DNA of 64,000 nt from Massilia terrae. Its GTDB lineage: Bacteria > Pseudomonadota > Gammaproteobacteria > Burkholderiales > Burkholderiaceae_D. The stretch is taken from NCBI RefSeq assembly GCF_024753145.1, contig NZ_JANUGU010000001.1:1426001-1490000 (forward strand), written 5' to 3'. This document shows positions 9,394 through 17,024 of the stretch, in pieces (the first letter of the stretch is position 1; each line of letters begins with the position of its first letter). The notes beneath the pieces are model-generated. The model worked only from the letters and a program-made list of their open reading frames with translations. It did no database searches and was not told where the DNA came from. The position numbers were made by a program, and so were the translations under genes.

Positions 9394-9855
9394 TCAGGCG
9401 CGCGGCAGGTCGAGCCGCATCGGCGTGAAGTAGATGCTGTTCTTGAACTGCATCGGCGCAGTCGGCACGAATCCCAGCGCGGTATAGAGCGGCAGCGCAA
9501 AATTGGACGCGTTCACCGTGAAGAAGCCCGGATTGCCGGCCTCCAGCGCCTTGTCGCGGCCGTGCTCCCAGAGCCGCCGCGCGATGCCCTGCCGGTGCCA
9601 GCGCTTGTCGACGAACAGGTGGTACAGGTGGGTCACCTCGCGCACCGCGACGAAGCCGGCGAGCACGTCGCCGACGATCGCCACGTGGTACACATAGCCG
9701 GCCGCGACGTGGCGGCGAAAGCCCGCTTCATCGTTTTCGGCCGTGAACTGCGGGGCGCCATCCGGGGATTCATGCACGATGAATTCGCGCGCCGCGGCCT
9801 GGAACAGGGCGGCGGCGGCCGGGATATCGCGGTCTTCGAGCGGGCGGATCAACAT
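9394..9855 (-). CDS. GNAT family N-acetyltransferase
   Basis: A 153-residue protein with a complete GNAT fold: LIRPLEDRDIPAAAALF at the start, YHVAIVGDVLAGFVAV, LYHLFVDKRWHRQGIARRL (the acetyl-CoA pyrophosphate loop RxxGxA) and NASNFALPLYTALGF (motif B). The chosen ATG at 9853-9855 starts right at the domain; longer reading upstream adds no domain sequence. It points against the signalling genes, converging on the SH3b gene with 5 bases between them and diverging from the PP2C gene. The substrate cannot be told. Confidence 0.88.
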   Translation of the reverse strand: MLIRPLEDRDIPAAAALFQAAAREFIVHESPDGAPQFTAENDEAGFRRHVAAGYVYHVAIVGDVLAGFVAVREVTHLYHLFVDKRWHRQGIARRLWEHGRDKALEAGNPGFFTVNASNFALPLYTALGFVPTAPMQFKNSIYFTPMRLDLPRA

Positions 9856-9922
9856 CGGGGCATCGCATTTGTGGCCAGGGCCTTCAACGGTAACACAATC
9901 GGCTCCCCACTCCAGCGCTGAT

Positions 9923-10888
9923 ATGGATACACTCACGGATATGAATTCCGCCCTCCACTTCGGCCACCGGTTCGACGTCGCCGCGCGCAGCGTCGTCGGC
10001 GCCGGTTCCATGCAGCGCGAAGAGAACCAGGACAACTACCTGCTGATCGACCACGACGGCAATGCGCAGTACCTGGCCGGGCAGCAGCGCCACAAGCGCC
10101 GCGTCGCCGGCTGGCCGCGCGGCCATGCACGGCTGGCGGTGCTGGACGGGATGGGCGGCCACGGCCACGGACGCGAAGCCGCCGAAACCGTGGTGGCAGG
10201 CCTGCTCGCCGTACCCGCATGCGCGAGCGTCACCGAACTGTCGCAGCACCTGGACGCGCTGCACGCGCGGCTGCAGCACCACTTCTCCGGCATCGAACAC
10301 TCGCCGCTACGGCCCGGCACCACGCTCACGATGCTCGAACTCCCGGCCAGCGGCCCGGCCTTGCTATACCACGTGGGCGATTCGCGCCTGTACGAGATCA
10401 GCGCCGGCCAGGCCACTCCGCTCACCGTGGACCACGTGCCCGCGACCGCCTTCGCAATGGCCGACCTGATCGACGAGCGCGCGTGGTGGCAGCAGGTCCA
10501 CGGCGAACACCGGCCCCAGATCAGCCAGGCCTTCGTCCTCGGGAATACCTTCGACGATCCGCTGCTGCTGTCCGACCCGCTGCGCGAGCTGCGCGCCGCC
10601 GACCTGCCGCCCTGGCTCGCCGAACTGCACGACCGCCGGCCGGTGGCGCTGCATCCCGGATCGGTCTACGTGCTGGCCACCGATGGCTTCTGGTCCTGCC
10701 CCGACGCGCAGCGCTGGGTCGCGCGCTGGCCGGAGCTGTTTGCAGGGCGGTCCAGCGCGCGGGCGATGTTGGACGCCTTGTTTGGCGAGATCGAAGCGCA
10801 TCCGCCGGCCGGCCTGCACAGCGATAACCTGACCGCCATCGTGCTGCGTCCACTGGCGCTTGACGAAACCGCCCTGCCCTCGGCTTAG
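9923..10888 (+). CDS. PP2C-family Ser/Thr protein phosphatase
   Basis: A 321-residue soluble phosphatase with the PP2C metal motifs in order: REENQDNY (Asp37), LAVLDGMGGHGHG (DGxGGH at 75-80), LYHVGDSRLYEI (GDSR), YVLATDGFWSC (ATDG) and SDNLTAIVL (final DN). All four metal-binding acidic positions are present, so it should be active. It is the natural partner of the kinase at 6412 and dephosphorylates Ser/Thr residues. A second ATG six codons in (9941) is an equally good start. It is followed by a minus-strand acyltransferase that separates it from the FHA gene at 12148. Confidence 0.9.
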   Translation: MDTLTDMNSALHFGHRFDVAARSVVGAGSMQREENQDNYLLIDHDGNAQYLAGQQRHKRRVAGWPRGHARLAVLDGMGGHGHGREAAETVVAGLLAVPACASVTELSQHLDALHARLQHHFSGIEHSPLRPGTTLTMLELPASGPALLYHVGDSRLYEISAGQATPLTVDHVPATAFAMADLIDERAWWQQVHGEHRPQISQAFVLGNTFDDPLLLSDPLRELRAADLPPWLAELHDRRPVALHPGSVYVLATDGFWSCPDAQRWVARWPELFAGRSSARAMLDALFGEIEAHPPAGLHSDNLTAIVLRPLALDETALPSA

Positions 10889-10912
10889 CATTCCGTGTAG
10901 CAGCAAGCGAAT

Positions 10913-11950
10913 CTAGAATCCGCTGGCTTGCTCACTGTCGGGCGTGTTGCGCGAATTAGTGCGCCTCGACCTGGAAGCGTAGCGCTCGGCGAGCCGCATG
11001 CCTAGAGCGATTCCGCGTTTCTCGATACCGTGGTAGGACATGTAGGCCAGCCCGATCAGCAGAACAAGCATTGCGCCCCATTGCACGAGTTTCGGCCCGG
11101 GCACTAACCCATCGATAGCGCCCATTGCGAGAACGTGCGTAAGGTAGATACCGTAGGAGTATTTCGCAACCAAACTTGCGCCCCGCACGATATGCCTGTT
11201 TTGGAGTTCGTCGCTTGCTGGAATTATGATTCCAATGGCGAGACAAAAAACCCAGAACAGCGGCATTTCTGAAAAGCCAATCTTAACCAGCATCGGAATT
11301 AGCACAGTGCCAGCGATGGCAATGAAAGCAAACAGGCAAGCGCTGGACAATTCGAATCGAATGCGACCAGCAAGCAGGTACGCCAAGAAGCCTGGCAGGA
11401 AGCACGGTACGTAGAGCGCCAACTTGTGTGCCAGCGACTGCGTGGGCAACAACAGTGCCAAAACAGTAGCAGATAGCCACAGCGCGATTGCCCACAAGAC
11501 GGGCTGCTGTGTTCGGGCAAGGTGATAGAGCGCGGGCAAAACCAGATACATCTGCAACTCGTATGGCAGGGACCACAACGGACGAGGCAGCGAAGCGTAA
11601 CCCGTGATGTTCTGGACCAGAAATAAATTGCTGAGCAGTTTCCCGGTGTCGATTGGAATCGACCCGAGCTGCAGAAGGGCAAAAAACAAAACGGTGACGA
11701 TGGCCAGCGGGTATATCCTGAATATACGCCTGATGTAGAAGGGAATGGCGGCCGGTCCATGCCGCTGCAGCGACATCATTAACACAAGAGTGGTGTGCAC
11801 GAAAAATATCGCCACCCCGATTCGCCCCATTGTGCGGTAGCTGTAAAAAGCCGGTTCCGCGCCATCCGTAAGCTGTAATATCAGGTGGCTGACCACCACC
11901 AGGATAACCGCGACGGCCCTGATTCCATCGAGCGTAGATAGGTAACGCAT
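10913..11950 (-). CDS. acyltransferase family 3 (OafA/YrhL-like) membrane protein
   Basis: A 345-residue integral membrane protein with about ten hydrophobic segments, beginning RYLSTLDGIRAVAVILVVVS. This is the L-DGIRAxA hallmark of acyltransferase-3 enzymes that O-acetylate surface sugars. The catalytic His of this family sits in the VVVSHL segment at the end of helix 1. The start at 11950 is chosen because the domain begins there; ten extra residues are possible. The DNA is clearly lower in GC (about half) than the flanking kinase/FHA genes, with many codons ending in A or T. This suggests acquisition by transfer into the signalling cluster. Confidence 0.85.
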   Translation of the reverse strand: MRYLSTLDGIRAVAVILVVVSHLILQLTDGAEPAFYSYRTMGRIGVAIFFVHTTLVLMMSLQRHGPAAIPFYIRRIFRIYPLAIVTVLFFALLQLGSIPIDTGKLLSNLFLVQNITGYASLPRPLWSLPYELQMYLVLPALYHLARTQQPVLWAIALWLSATVLALLLPTQSLAHKLALYVPCFLPGFLAYLLAGRIRFELSSACLFAFIAIAGTVLIPMLVKIGFSEMPLFWVFCLAIGIIIPASDELQNRHIVRGASLVAKYSYGIYLTHVLAMGAIDGLVPGPKLVQWGAMLVLLIGLAYMSYHGIEKRGIALGMRLAERYASRSRRTNSRNTPDSEQASGF

Positions 11951-12147
11951 TTCATTTGGTGGCAGGCTATGGATCAACAAATAGTAGACCTAAATGCCGA
12001 GCGCTTGTAACGTGCGATCGCTGTTGATTTACCCAGTTGTTTCCAGCAGGACACGCCGTGTACAAGCCGCTCGATGTTCAACGCATCCGCGCGACACGGA
12101 TGAGCCGCATTGGATAAGCTGGCGCTAAAGCCATCTACTGCGCCGCC

Positions 12148-13458
12148 ATGCATCCCTGCCGCGATCCCGAGCATCCTCACTGCACCGTCTGGGTGATGCC
12201 GGGCGCGCTCGAGTGTGCGCACGGGCATCCGCAACCGCGCACAACTGAGCCAGTCCGGCCGCACCTACACGTCAGTGGCTTCGATCCGCGCGCCGCCGGC
12301 GGCCGCCACGCGATCAAGCTCGAACCACGCGGCATGCCGGCCGATTGCCCGGGCGGCCTGATGCTGACACTGCGTTCGCCGCTGCCGCTGCACTGCGCGG
12401 CACGCCACCAGCTGGCGCGCGGGGCGCACGGCCAGTGGTGCCCCGCCTTCATCGAATTCTCCTCGCGCGGCCTGGAACACGGCCAGCACCGCATCGAGGT
12501 CGAGCTGGAAGGCGGCGGCCGCAGCTGGATCTGTTCGGTCGTGGTGCTGGTGCCGCGCGCGGACGCCAGCCTGTCCGAGATCCACCATGCCTTCCTCGCC
12601 AACCACAAGAATGTGCGCGTGTTCGCGGACGAGGGTTCGATCGCACGCGTCAATGCGGCGGCGGCGACGGGCAGCGTCGATATCGACGTCAGCGCCCGCA
12701 ACGCAGGCATCGCGCGCCTGGAGCTGGATGCCACGCGGGCCGGCAGCATCAGCCTGCCGACCATCGCATGGGATGAGGACCTCGTTGAAATCGATAGCGC
12801 AGTCGTCCTGCCGGCCCACCCCTACCCCGCCGACGCGGCCTGCCTGCTGCGCGGCGCGCGCCACGAGCGGCTGTTCGCCGGCGACCAGCTGGTCATCGGC
12901 CGCTACGATCCGGCGGCGCCGCAGGCCCAGGTCCTGCTCGCCCATCCGGACAGCGGCGGACTCACGCGCCGCATCTCGGCGCGCCATGCGCTGATCCGCC
13001 GCGACCGGGACGGCTACATGATCGAGGACGTATCGCGCTACGGCATCCTGGTGGATGGCGAATGGCCCGGCAAGGCCCGCCCGGTCGCGCTGCGCGAGGG
13101 GATGCACATCGAGTTCACCGCCAGCGTGCCCGGCATCGCCGCGCTGGAGGTGTGCGCGCTGCAGCCGCATGCCCTGGTGCTGGAGCGTGCCGGCGCGCCG
13201 TCTGAACGCTTCTGGCTGCTCGCCCCGGACCTTGCGCCAGGCGGGGATTTTGCCCTGCCGCTATTGTTCCATCGCGGCGGTGGCTTCTGGCTGCGCGAAG
13301 CGGGGAGCGGCACCGACCACGCGCTGGAGCCGGGCTCGCACCAGTCCGGTTTGCCTATGGGAATTTGCTTTGAAGGCGGGCCGTACCCCGAAACGTGGAA
13401 CGTACGCGCGCGCATTCCCGACCGGCGTCGCGCCGGGCCCTTGCTGCCAGCCGCCTAG
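12148..13458 (+). CDS. FHA domain protein with Cys/His-rich N-terminus
   Basis: A 436-residue soluble protein. The N-terminal ~28 residues carry Cys4, Cys12, Cys23, His25 and His27, a likely small zinc site. Residues ~35-225 form a beta-rich region of unknown family. A good FHA domain lies at ~235-335: LVIGRYDP (GR 251-252), RRISARHALIRRDRDG (SARH 277-280, the phosphothreonine pocket) and MIEDVSRYGILVDGEW (in place of the SxNGTxVN strand). A ~100-residue beta-rich tail follows. FHA domains bind phosphothreonine peptides, so this is a plausible reader of the kinase at 6412 or of the kinase at 14849. It ends beside a tiny minus-strand membrane protein gene. Confidence 0.88.
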   Translation: MHPCRDPEHPHCTVWVMPGALECAHGHPQPRTTEPVRPHLHVSGFDPRAAGGRHAIKLEPRGMPADCPGGLMLTLRSPLPLHCAARHQLARGAHGQWCPAFIEFSSRGLEHGQHRIEVELEGGGRSWICSVVVLVPRADASLSEIHHAFLANHKNVRVFADEGSIARVNAAAATGSVDIDVSARNAGIARLELDATRAGSISLPTIAWDEDLVEIDSAVVLPAHPYPADAACLLRGARHERLFAGDQLVIGRYDPAAPQAQVLLAHPDSGGLTRRISARHALIRRDRDGYMIEDVSRYGILVDGEWPGKARPVALREGMHIEFTASVPGIAALEVCALQPHALVLERAGAPSERFWLLAPDLAPGGDFALPLLFHRGGGFWLREAGSGTDHALEPGSHQSGLPMGICFEGGPYPETWNVRARIPDRRRAGPLLPAA

Positions 13459-13462
13459 CCGA

Positions 13463-13573
13463 TCAGGAGAACGGCGGCCGCAGCACGAGGAAGATCAGCG
13501 ATGCGCCGATCAGCAACACGGCCTCGATCGAAAAGACGACCATCGGAATCCGCAGGTGCTCGGGAATTTTCAT
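13463..13573 (-). CDS. 36-residue single-pass membrane protein
   Basis: A short gene with a strong GTGAGGTGG ribosome site ending 5 bases before its ATG. The 36-residue product starts MKIPEHLRIP and is mostly one hydrophobic helix (MVVFSIEAVLLIGASLIFLV), closing with LRPPFS. One positive N-terminal patch and one Arg after the helix are consistent with a single-pass inner-membrane peptide. It sits convergent to the FHA gene, 5 bases past its stop, and ~90 bases downstream of osmC on the same strand. No family is recognised. The ribosome site, the clean helix and the fit into the gap support a real small gene. Confidence 0.68.
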   Translation of the reverse strand: MKIPEHLRIPMVVFSIEAVLLIGASLIFLVLRPPFS

Positions 13574-13662
13574 GAAACCACCTCACATGGGTGAACGTTG
13601 TTTCACTTCCCAGCATAGCGCAATCCGGCGGACAGGCAAGCGCGCTACGCGCCGCCGCCCGG

Positions 13663-14061
13663 TCAAGCCAGCTTGGTGCTGACCTCGACCGTCGCGGTAG
13701 TCATCAGCTTGTGCACCGGGCACTTGCCGGCCACGTTCAGCAGCTCGGTGCGCTGGGCGTCGCTCAGCGGTCCGGACATGTGCAGCGTGGTGTCGAGCTT
13801 GTAGATGCCCTCGCGCTCCTTGCTGTCGTCGCGGTCGACGCTGACTTCGAGACCCTCCAGCGGAATGCCCTTGCGGTGCGCGTACCACACCAGGGTCAGC
13901 GCCTTGCAGGTGCCGAGCGCCGCGTCGAACAGGTCATGCGCGGACGGGCCGGCATCGTCGCCGCCTTCCTGGATCGTGCCGTCGGCAATCAGCTCGTGGC
14001 CGCGCACCTGGACGATCTGGCGCATTGGATAGGCGGTGTCGCGGCGGACGGTAATGGTCAT
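13663..14061 (-). CDS. OsmC family peroxiredoxin-like protein
   Basis: A 132-residue protein with the OsmC/Ohr plan: GHELIADGTIQEGGDDAGPS, DLFDAALGTCKALTLVWYA (peroxidatic Cys in GTC) and LLNVAGKCPVHKLM (resolving Cys). Both Cys residues are present, so it should reduce organic hydroperoxides in the cytoplasm. The length and the YhfA/OsmC-like GKCPVHK end fit the family. It is followed on the same strand by the 36-residue membrane protein and preceded by a GNAT gene. Confidence 0.9.
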   Translation of the reverse strand: MTITVRRDTAYPMRQIVQVRGHELIADGTIQEGGDDAGPSAHDLFDAALGTCKALTLVWYAHRKGIPLEGLEVSVDRDDSKEREGIYKLDTTLHMSGPLSDAQRTELLNVAGKCPVHKLMTTATVEVSTKLA

Positions 14062-14099
14062 GTCAGGCTCCCTGTCGTGTGTTGGATGTAGTGGCTACT

Positions 14100-14789
14100 T
14101 TACACTGCCTGCGCCAGCGTGATCACGCGGACCGGCGTTTCGCGCCAGTCGGCAAAACCCATGCGCAGGTAGAGCCCGTGGGCGGCGTCGTTTGCGCTCA
14201 TGACGTGCAGGAACGGCGTTTCGCCCCGTTGCAGCTGGCGCAGAATCAGCTTTTCCATCAGCCGCCGGGCCAGGCCGCGGCCCTGGAAATCCGGATGAAC
14301 GCACACGCCGCTGATTTCACGCAGGCCGGGCGCGGCCATCCGTTCTCCCGCCATCGCGACCAGGCTGCCCTTGTCGTCGAAATAGCCGAAGTAGTCGCCA
14401 AGCTCGATGGTGCGCGGGCCGAACGGACCGGGCTTGGTCAACTTCGCCAGCTCCACCGCCTGCGCGGCGTGTTCACGCCGCAGCGGCACGGCATCCGGTG
14501 CGGCGTCTGCCGTGGGCGCGCCGCCGTTCCAGACCATGCGGTACATGGTCGATTCGGCTTCGATGCGCCAGCCCGCCGGCGCAGGCCCGGTCCAGCCATC
14601 GCAGTAGAAATGCTCGCCCAGATCGCAGAACGGGCGCAGCGCATCGAAGTCCGGCGCGCGGGGATCGGGAAAACCAACGATGGGCGAAAAGCCCGGCGCG
14701 TAGCGCCTTGCGCTGTCGGTGCCGGTGGCGAAACAGGCGTGCGGACCGCTGAGCGCCTGCCAGAAGATATTGTCGAGGAGGTGGTCCAT
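14100..14789 (-). CDS. GNAT family N-acetyltransferase, two-lobed
   Basis: This 229-residue protein has a C-terminal GNAT domain (about 105-225): AAQAVELAKLTKPGPF, GSLVAMAGERM, ISGVCVHPDFQGRGLARRLM (the acetyl-CoA loop QGRGLA) and NDAAHGLYLRMGF. The first ~100 residues are a degenerate N-terminal lobe (FYCDGWTGPAPAGW). This resembles FR47-like/YjdJ GNAT proteins. It follows the kinase-FGE gene by 59 bases on the same strand and may be its last operon member. The ATG used is the only one that includes the full N-terminal lobe without running into the upstream gene. Confidence 0.88.
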   Translation of the reverse strand: MDHLLDNIFWQALSGPHACFATGTDSARRYAPGFSPIVGFPDPRAPDFDALRPFCDLGEHFYCDGWTGPAPAGWRIEAESTMYRMVWNGGAPTADAAPDAVPLRREHAAQAVELAKLTKPGPFGPRTIELGDYFGYFDDKGSLVAMAGERMAAPGLREISGVCVHPDFQGRGLARRLMEKLILRQLQRGETPFLHVMSANDAAHGLYLRMGFADWRETPVRVITLAQAV

Positions 14790-14848
14790 GGTGCTGCGAG
14801 AGCTGCAAAGCACGTGCAAAGCACGCACTCTAGCACGGCCGCGCGGCG

Positions 14849-17020
14849 CTACTCCACCTCGCGCACGACGCGAAAGCCGACCTTGTCGTTGGACAGGCGA
14901 GCCGCGAAGCCATTGCGCACCGCGGAGCGCAGGTAGCGCGGATGGTACAGCCAAGAACCGCCGCGCAGCACGCGCCGCTCCTGGTCGCCGCCGGCCTGCC
15001 AGGCGCCGCCATCGATGGGCGCACCCTCGTAACTGTCGTGCATGACGTCCTGTACCCATTCCCACACATTGCCGTGCATGTCGCACAGGCCCCAGGCATT
15101 GGGCGGATAACTGCCCGCCGCCGTGGTGCCGCGGCGCGGCACGCCGCGCTCCTTGCCGGCCCAGGCGAAGCGGGTGTCGTAGTTGGCCTGGTCGGGCCGG
15201 ATATCGTCGCCGACGTTGAACGGCGTGCCGCTGCCCGCGCGGCAGGCGTATTCCCATTCGGCCTCGCTCGGCATGCGGTAGCGCTTGCCGGTGCGGGTCG
15301 AGAGCCAGCGCACATAGAGCTGCGCGTCGTGCCAGTTGACGCCGACCACAGGATGCTCGTCGGTCTGGATGAAGCCGGGCGCCGACCAGTTGACGTCGCC
15401 GCTCGGCTTCCAGCGCGTGGCCAGCACGAACGCGCGCCAGTCGGCCACGCTGACCGGATGCCTGCCGATCGCGAAATCGCGGCCGATGGCGACCAGGTGG
15501 CGCGGCACTTCCCGCTCAAGCCAGGCCTTGCGCGCGCCGGCGTCGAGGGCGGCCTGCTGCTCGTCGGAGCCGGAGCCCATCTGGAAGCGTCCGGCGGGCA
15601 GGACCACCAGTTCCGGGCCCTGTGCGCTATCGTCGAGGAAGCGGTCGCGCAAGCGTCCGCGGCTCGCGTACGGCGCCGCCGAAGGAGCGAGGCTGGCGGC
15701 GGCGGGTGCGGTGGTGGCGATGGTCGCATAGGCCAGGCGTGAGCCCAGCACCTGCTCGGCGGCGGGCGCCTGGCGGGCCTCGGGCGACATGCTGCGCAGG
15801 CCGGCGAGCACGCGGTCCGGGCGACGCGCGCCTGCCCGCTCGCCGGCCTGCGCCGCGTCCTGCTCCAGCCGGCGGCGCAGCTGTTCGCGCAGCTGCTGGC
15901 GGCGCGCTTCGCGCTCGGCCTCGGCGCTGGCGCGCGCGCGGCGTTCCTGTTCGCGGCGCAGATCCGGCGCAGCGGCTGGCGCGGAGGGACGACTCGTTGC
16001 GGCCGGCGCAGGCGTCTCCGCAATCACCGCCGGCCCGGGCGCGGGGAGCGCGGCGGCCCGCACGCGCCGCAGCAGCTCGGAAACGCTCGGCGGCCGCAGC
16101 GAAGGCTCCGGCGCGAAACCCGCGTGCAAAGCTGCGCGCACCGGCTGCGGCAAGGCCTCCGCGCGTTCGGATGCGCGCGCATGGCGGCCGGCGTCGAACG
16201 GCAGGGTTCCGGTCACCATCTTGTACAGCATGACGGCGGCGGCGTGCACGTCGAGCGCGCGGTCCGGCGCCAGCTGCGGATCGCCCGCTTCGGGCGCCAT
16301 GTAGGCCGCGCTGCCCGAATTGCCGGGCGCCGCGCTGCCGTTGGAGCTGCCGGCAATGCCGAAGTCGAGCAGCTTGACCGTGCCGTCGGCCTGCACGAAC
16401 ACATTGGCCGGCTTGAGGTCGCGGTGCACCAGGCCGCACTTGGTCCAGGCGTAGTCGAGCGCCTGCGCCACCGGGTCCAGCAAGGCGCAGGCGCGCTCCA
16501 GCGCCAGGCCGCCGGTGCGCTTGATGACGGCGTCCAGATCCTCGCCATCGAGGTATTCCATGATCAGGAAGACGCTGCCGGTCGCGGCATCCTGCGACCA
16601 GTCGAACACACGCACGATGTGCTCGTGGGCGAGGCGGCGCGCGCAGATGGCTTCTTCCAGCAGCAGGCGCGCCTCATGCGCCGCCCCCGCGCGCTGCGGC
16701 GGATGGATCTTGAGCGCGACCTGGGCGCCATGACCCAGCTGGACCTCGGTCGCCAGGTCGACCGCCTGCCAGACTTCGGTCCTGCCGCCGTAGGAAATCA
16801 GGCGCTGCAGGCGGTAGCGGCGGTTCGGCGGGCCGACCTCCTGCCCGGCCATCAGGCCCAGTTCCGTGCTCTCGCCGCTGGAAGCCGCGGCATGCGCGCG
16901 GGCGTCGTGATAGGCGGTGTCGAGAACGGCTTCCTTGCGCCGGTCGAACTCGTCGCGGGTCAGGAGACCATCTTCATGCAAGGTCCGCAGTTCGCGGATT
17001 TTGTCGATCGCTGTTCGCAT
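14849..17020 (-). CDS. SHOCT - Ser/Thr kinase - FGE-fold fusion protein
   Basis: A 723-residue three-part protein. Residues 5-33 are a SHOCT-like helical pair (IRELRTLHEDGLLTRDEFD). Residues ~65-325 are a complete Hanks kinase: glycine loop ISYGGRTEVW, Lys104 in VALK, HRDLKPAN at 199-206, DFG at 219-221, MAPE at 241-244. A basic coiled-coil linker (~350-400) leads to a sulfatase-modifying-factor/FGE domain (~470-722): LPAGRFQMGSGSDEQ, MPSEAEWEYACRAG, NVWEWVQD, RRVLRGGSWLYHPRYLRSAV, GFRVV. The two catalytic cysteines of true FGE are Tyr and Leu here, so it is probably a binding module rather than a formylglycine-generating oxidase. The ATG lies 4 bases after the SPFH gene stop, so the two are translationally coupled. 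Confidence 0.9.
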   Translation of the reverse strand: MRTAIDKIRELRTLHEDGLLTRDEFDRRKEAVLDTAYHDARAHAAASSGESTELGLMAGQEVGPPNRRYRLQRLISYGGRTEVWQAVDLATEVQLGHGAQVALKIHPPQRAGAAHEARLLLEEAICARRLAHEHIVRVFDWSQDAATGSVFLIMEYLDGEDLDAVIKRTGGLALERACALLDPVAQALDYAWTKCGLVHRDLKPANVFVQADGTVKLLDFGIAGSSNGSAAPGNSGSAAYMAPEAGDPQLAPDRALDVHAAAVMLYKMVTGTLPFDAGRHARASERAEALPQPVRAALHAGFAPEPSLRPPSVSELLRRVRAAALPAPGPAVIAETPAPAATSRPSAPAAAPDLRREQERRARASAEAEREARRQQLREQLRRRLEQDAAQAGERAGARRPDRVLAGLRSMSPEARQAPAAEQVLGSRLAYATIATTAPAAASLAPSAAPYASRGRLRDRFLDDSAQGPELVVLPAGRFQMGSGSDEQQAALDAGARKAWLEREVPRHLVAIGRDFAIGRHPVSVADWRAFVLATRWKPSGDVNWSAPGFIQTDEHPVVGVNWHDAQLYVRWLSTRTGKRYRMPSEAEWEYACRAGSGTPFNVGDDIRPDQANYDTRFAWAGKERGVPRRGTTAAGSYPPNAWGLCDMHGNVWEWVQDVMHDSYEGAPIDGGAWQAGGDQERRVLRGGSWLYHPRYLRSAVRNGFAARLSNDKVGFRVVREVE

Positions 17021-17024
17021 GCTT

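Noticed and set aside
6412..13458. Type VI secretion regulatory set (PpkA/PppA/Fha)
   Set aside because: Kinase, phosphatase and FHA genes occur together in T6SS loci, but no tss/tag structural genes (sheath, Hcp, VgrG, ClpV) are present here.
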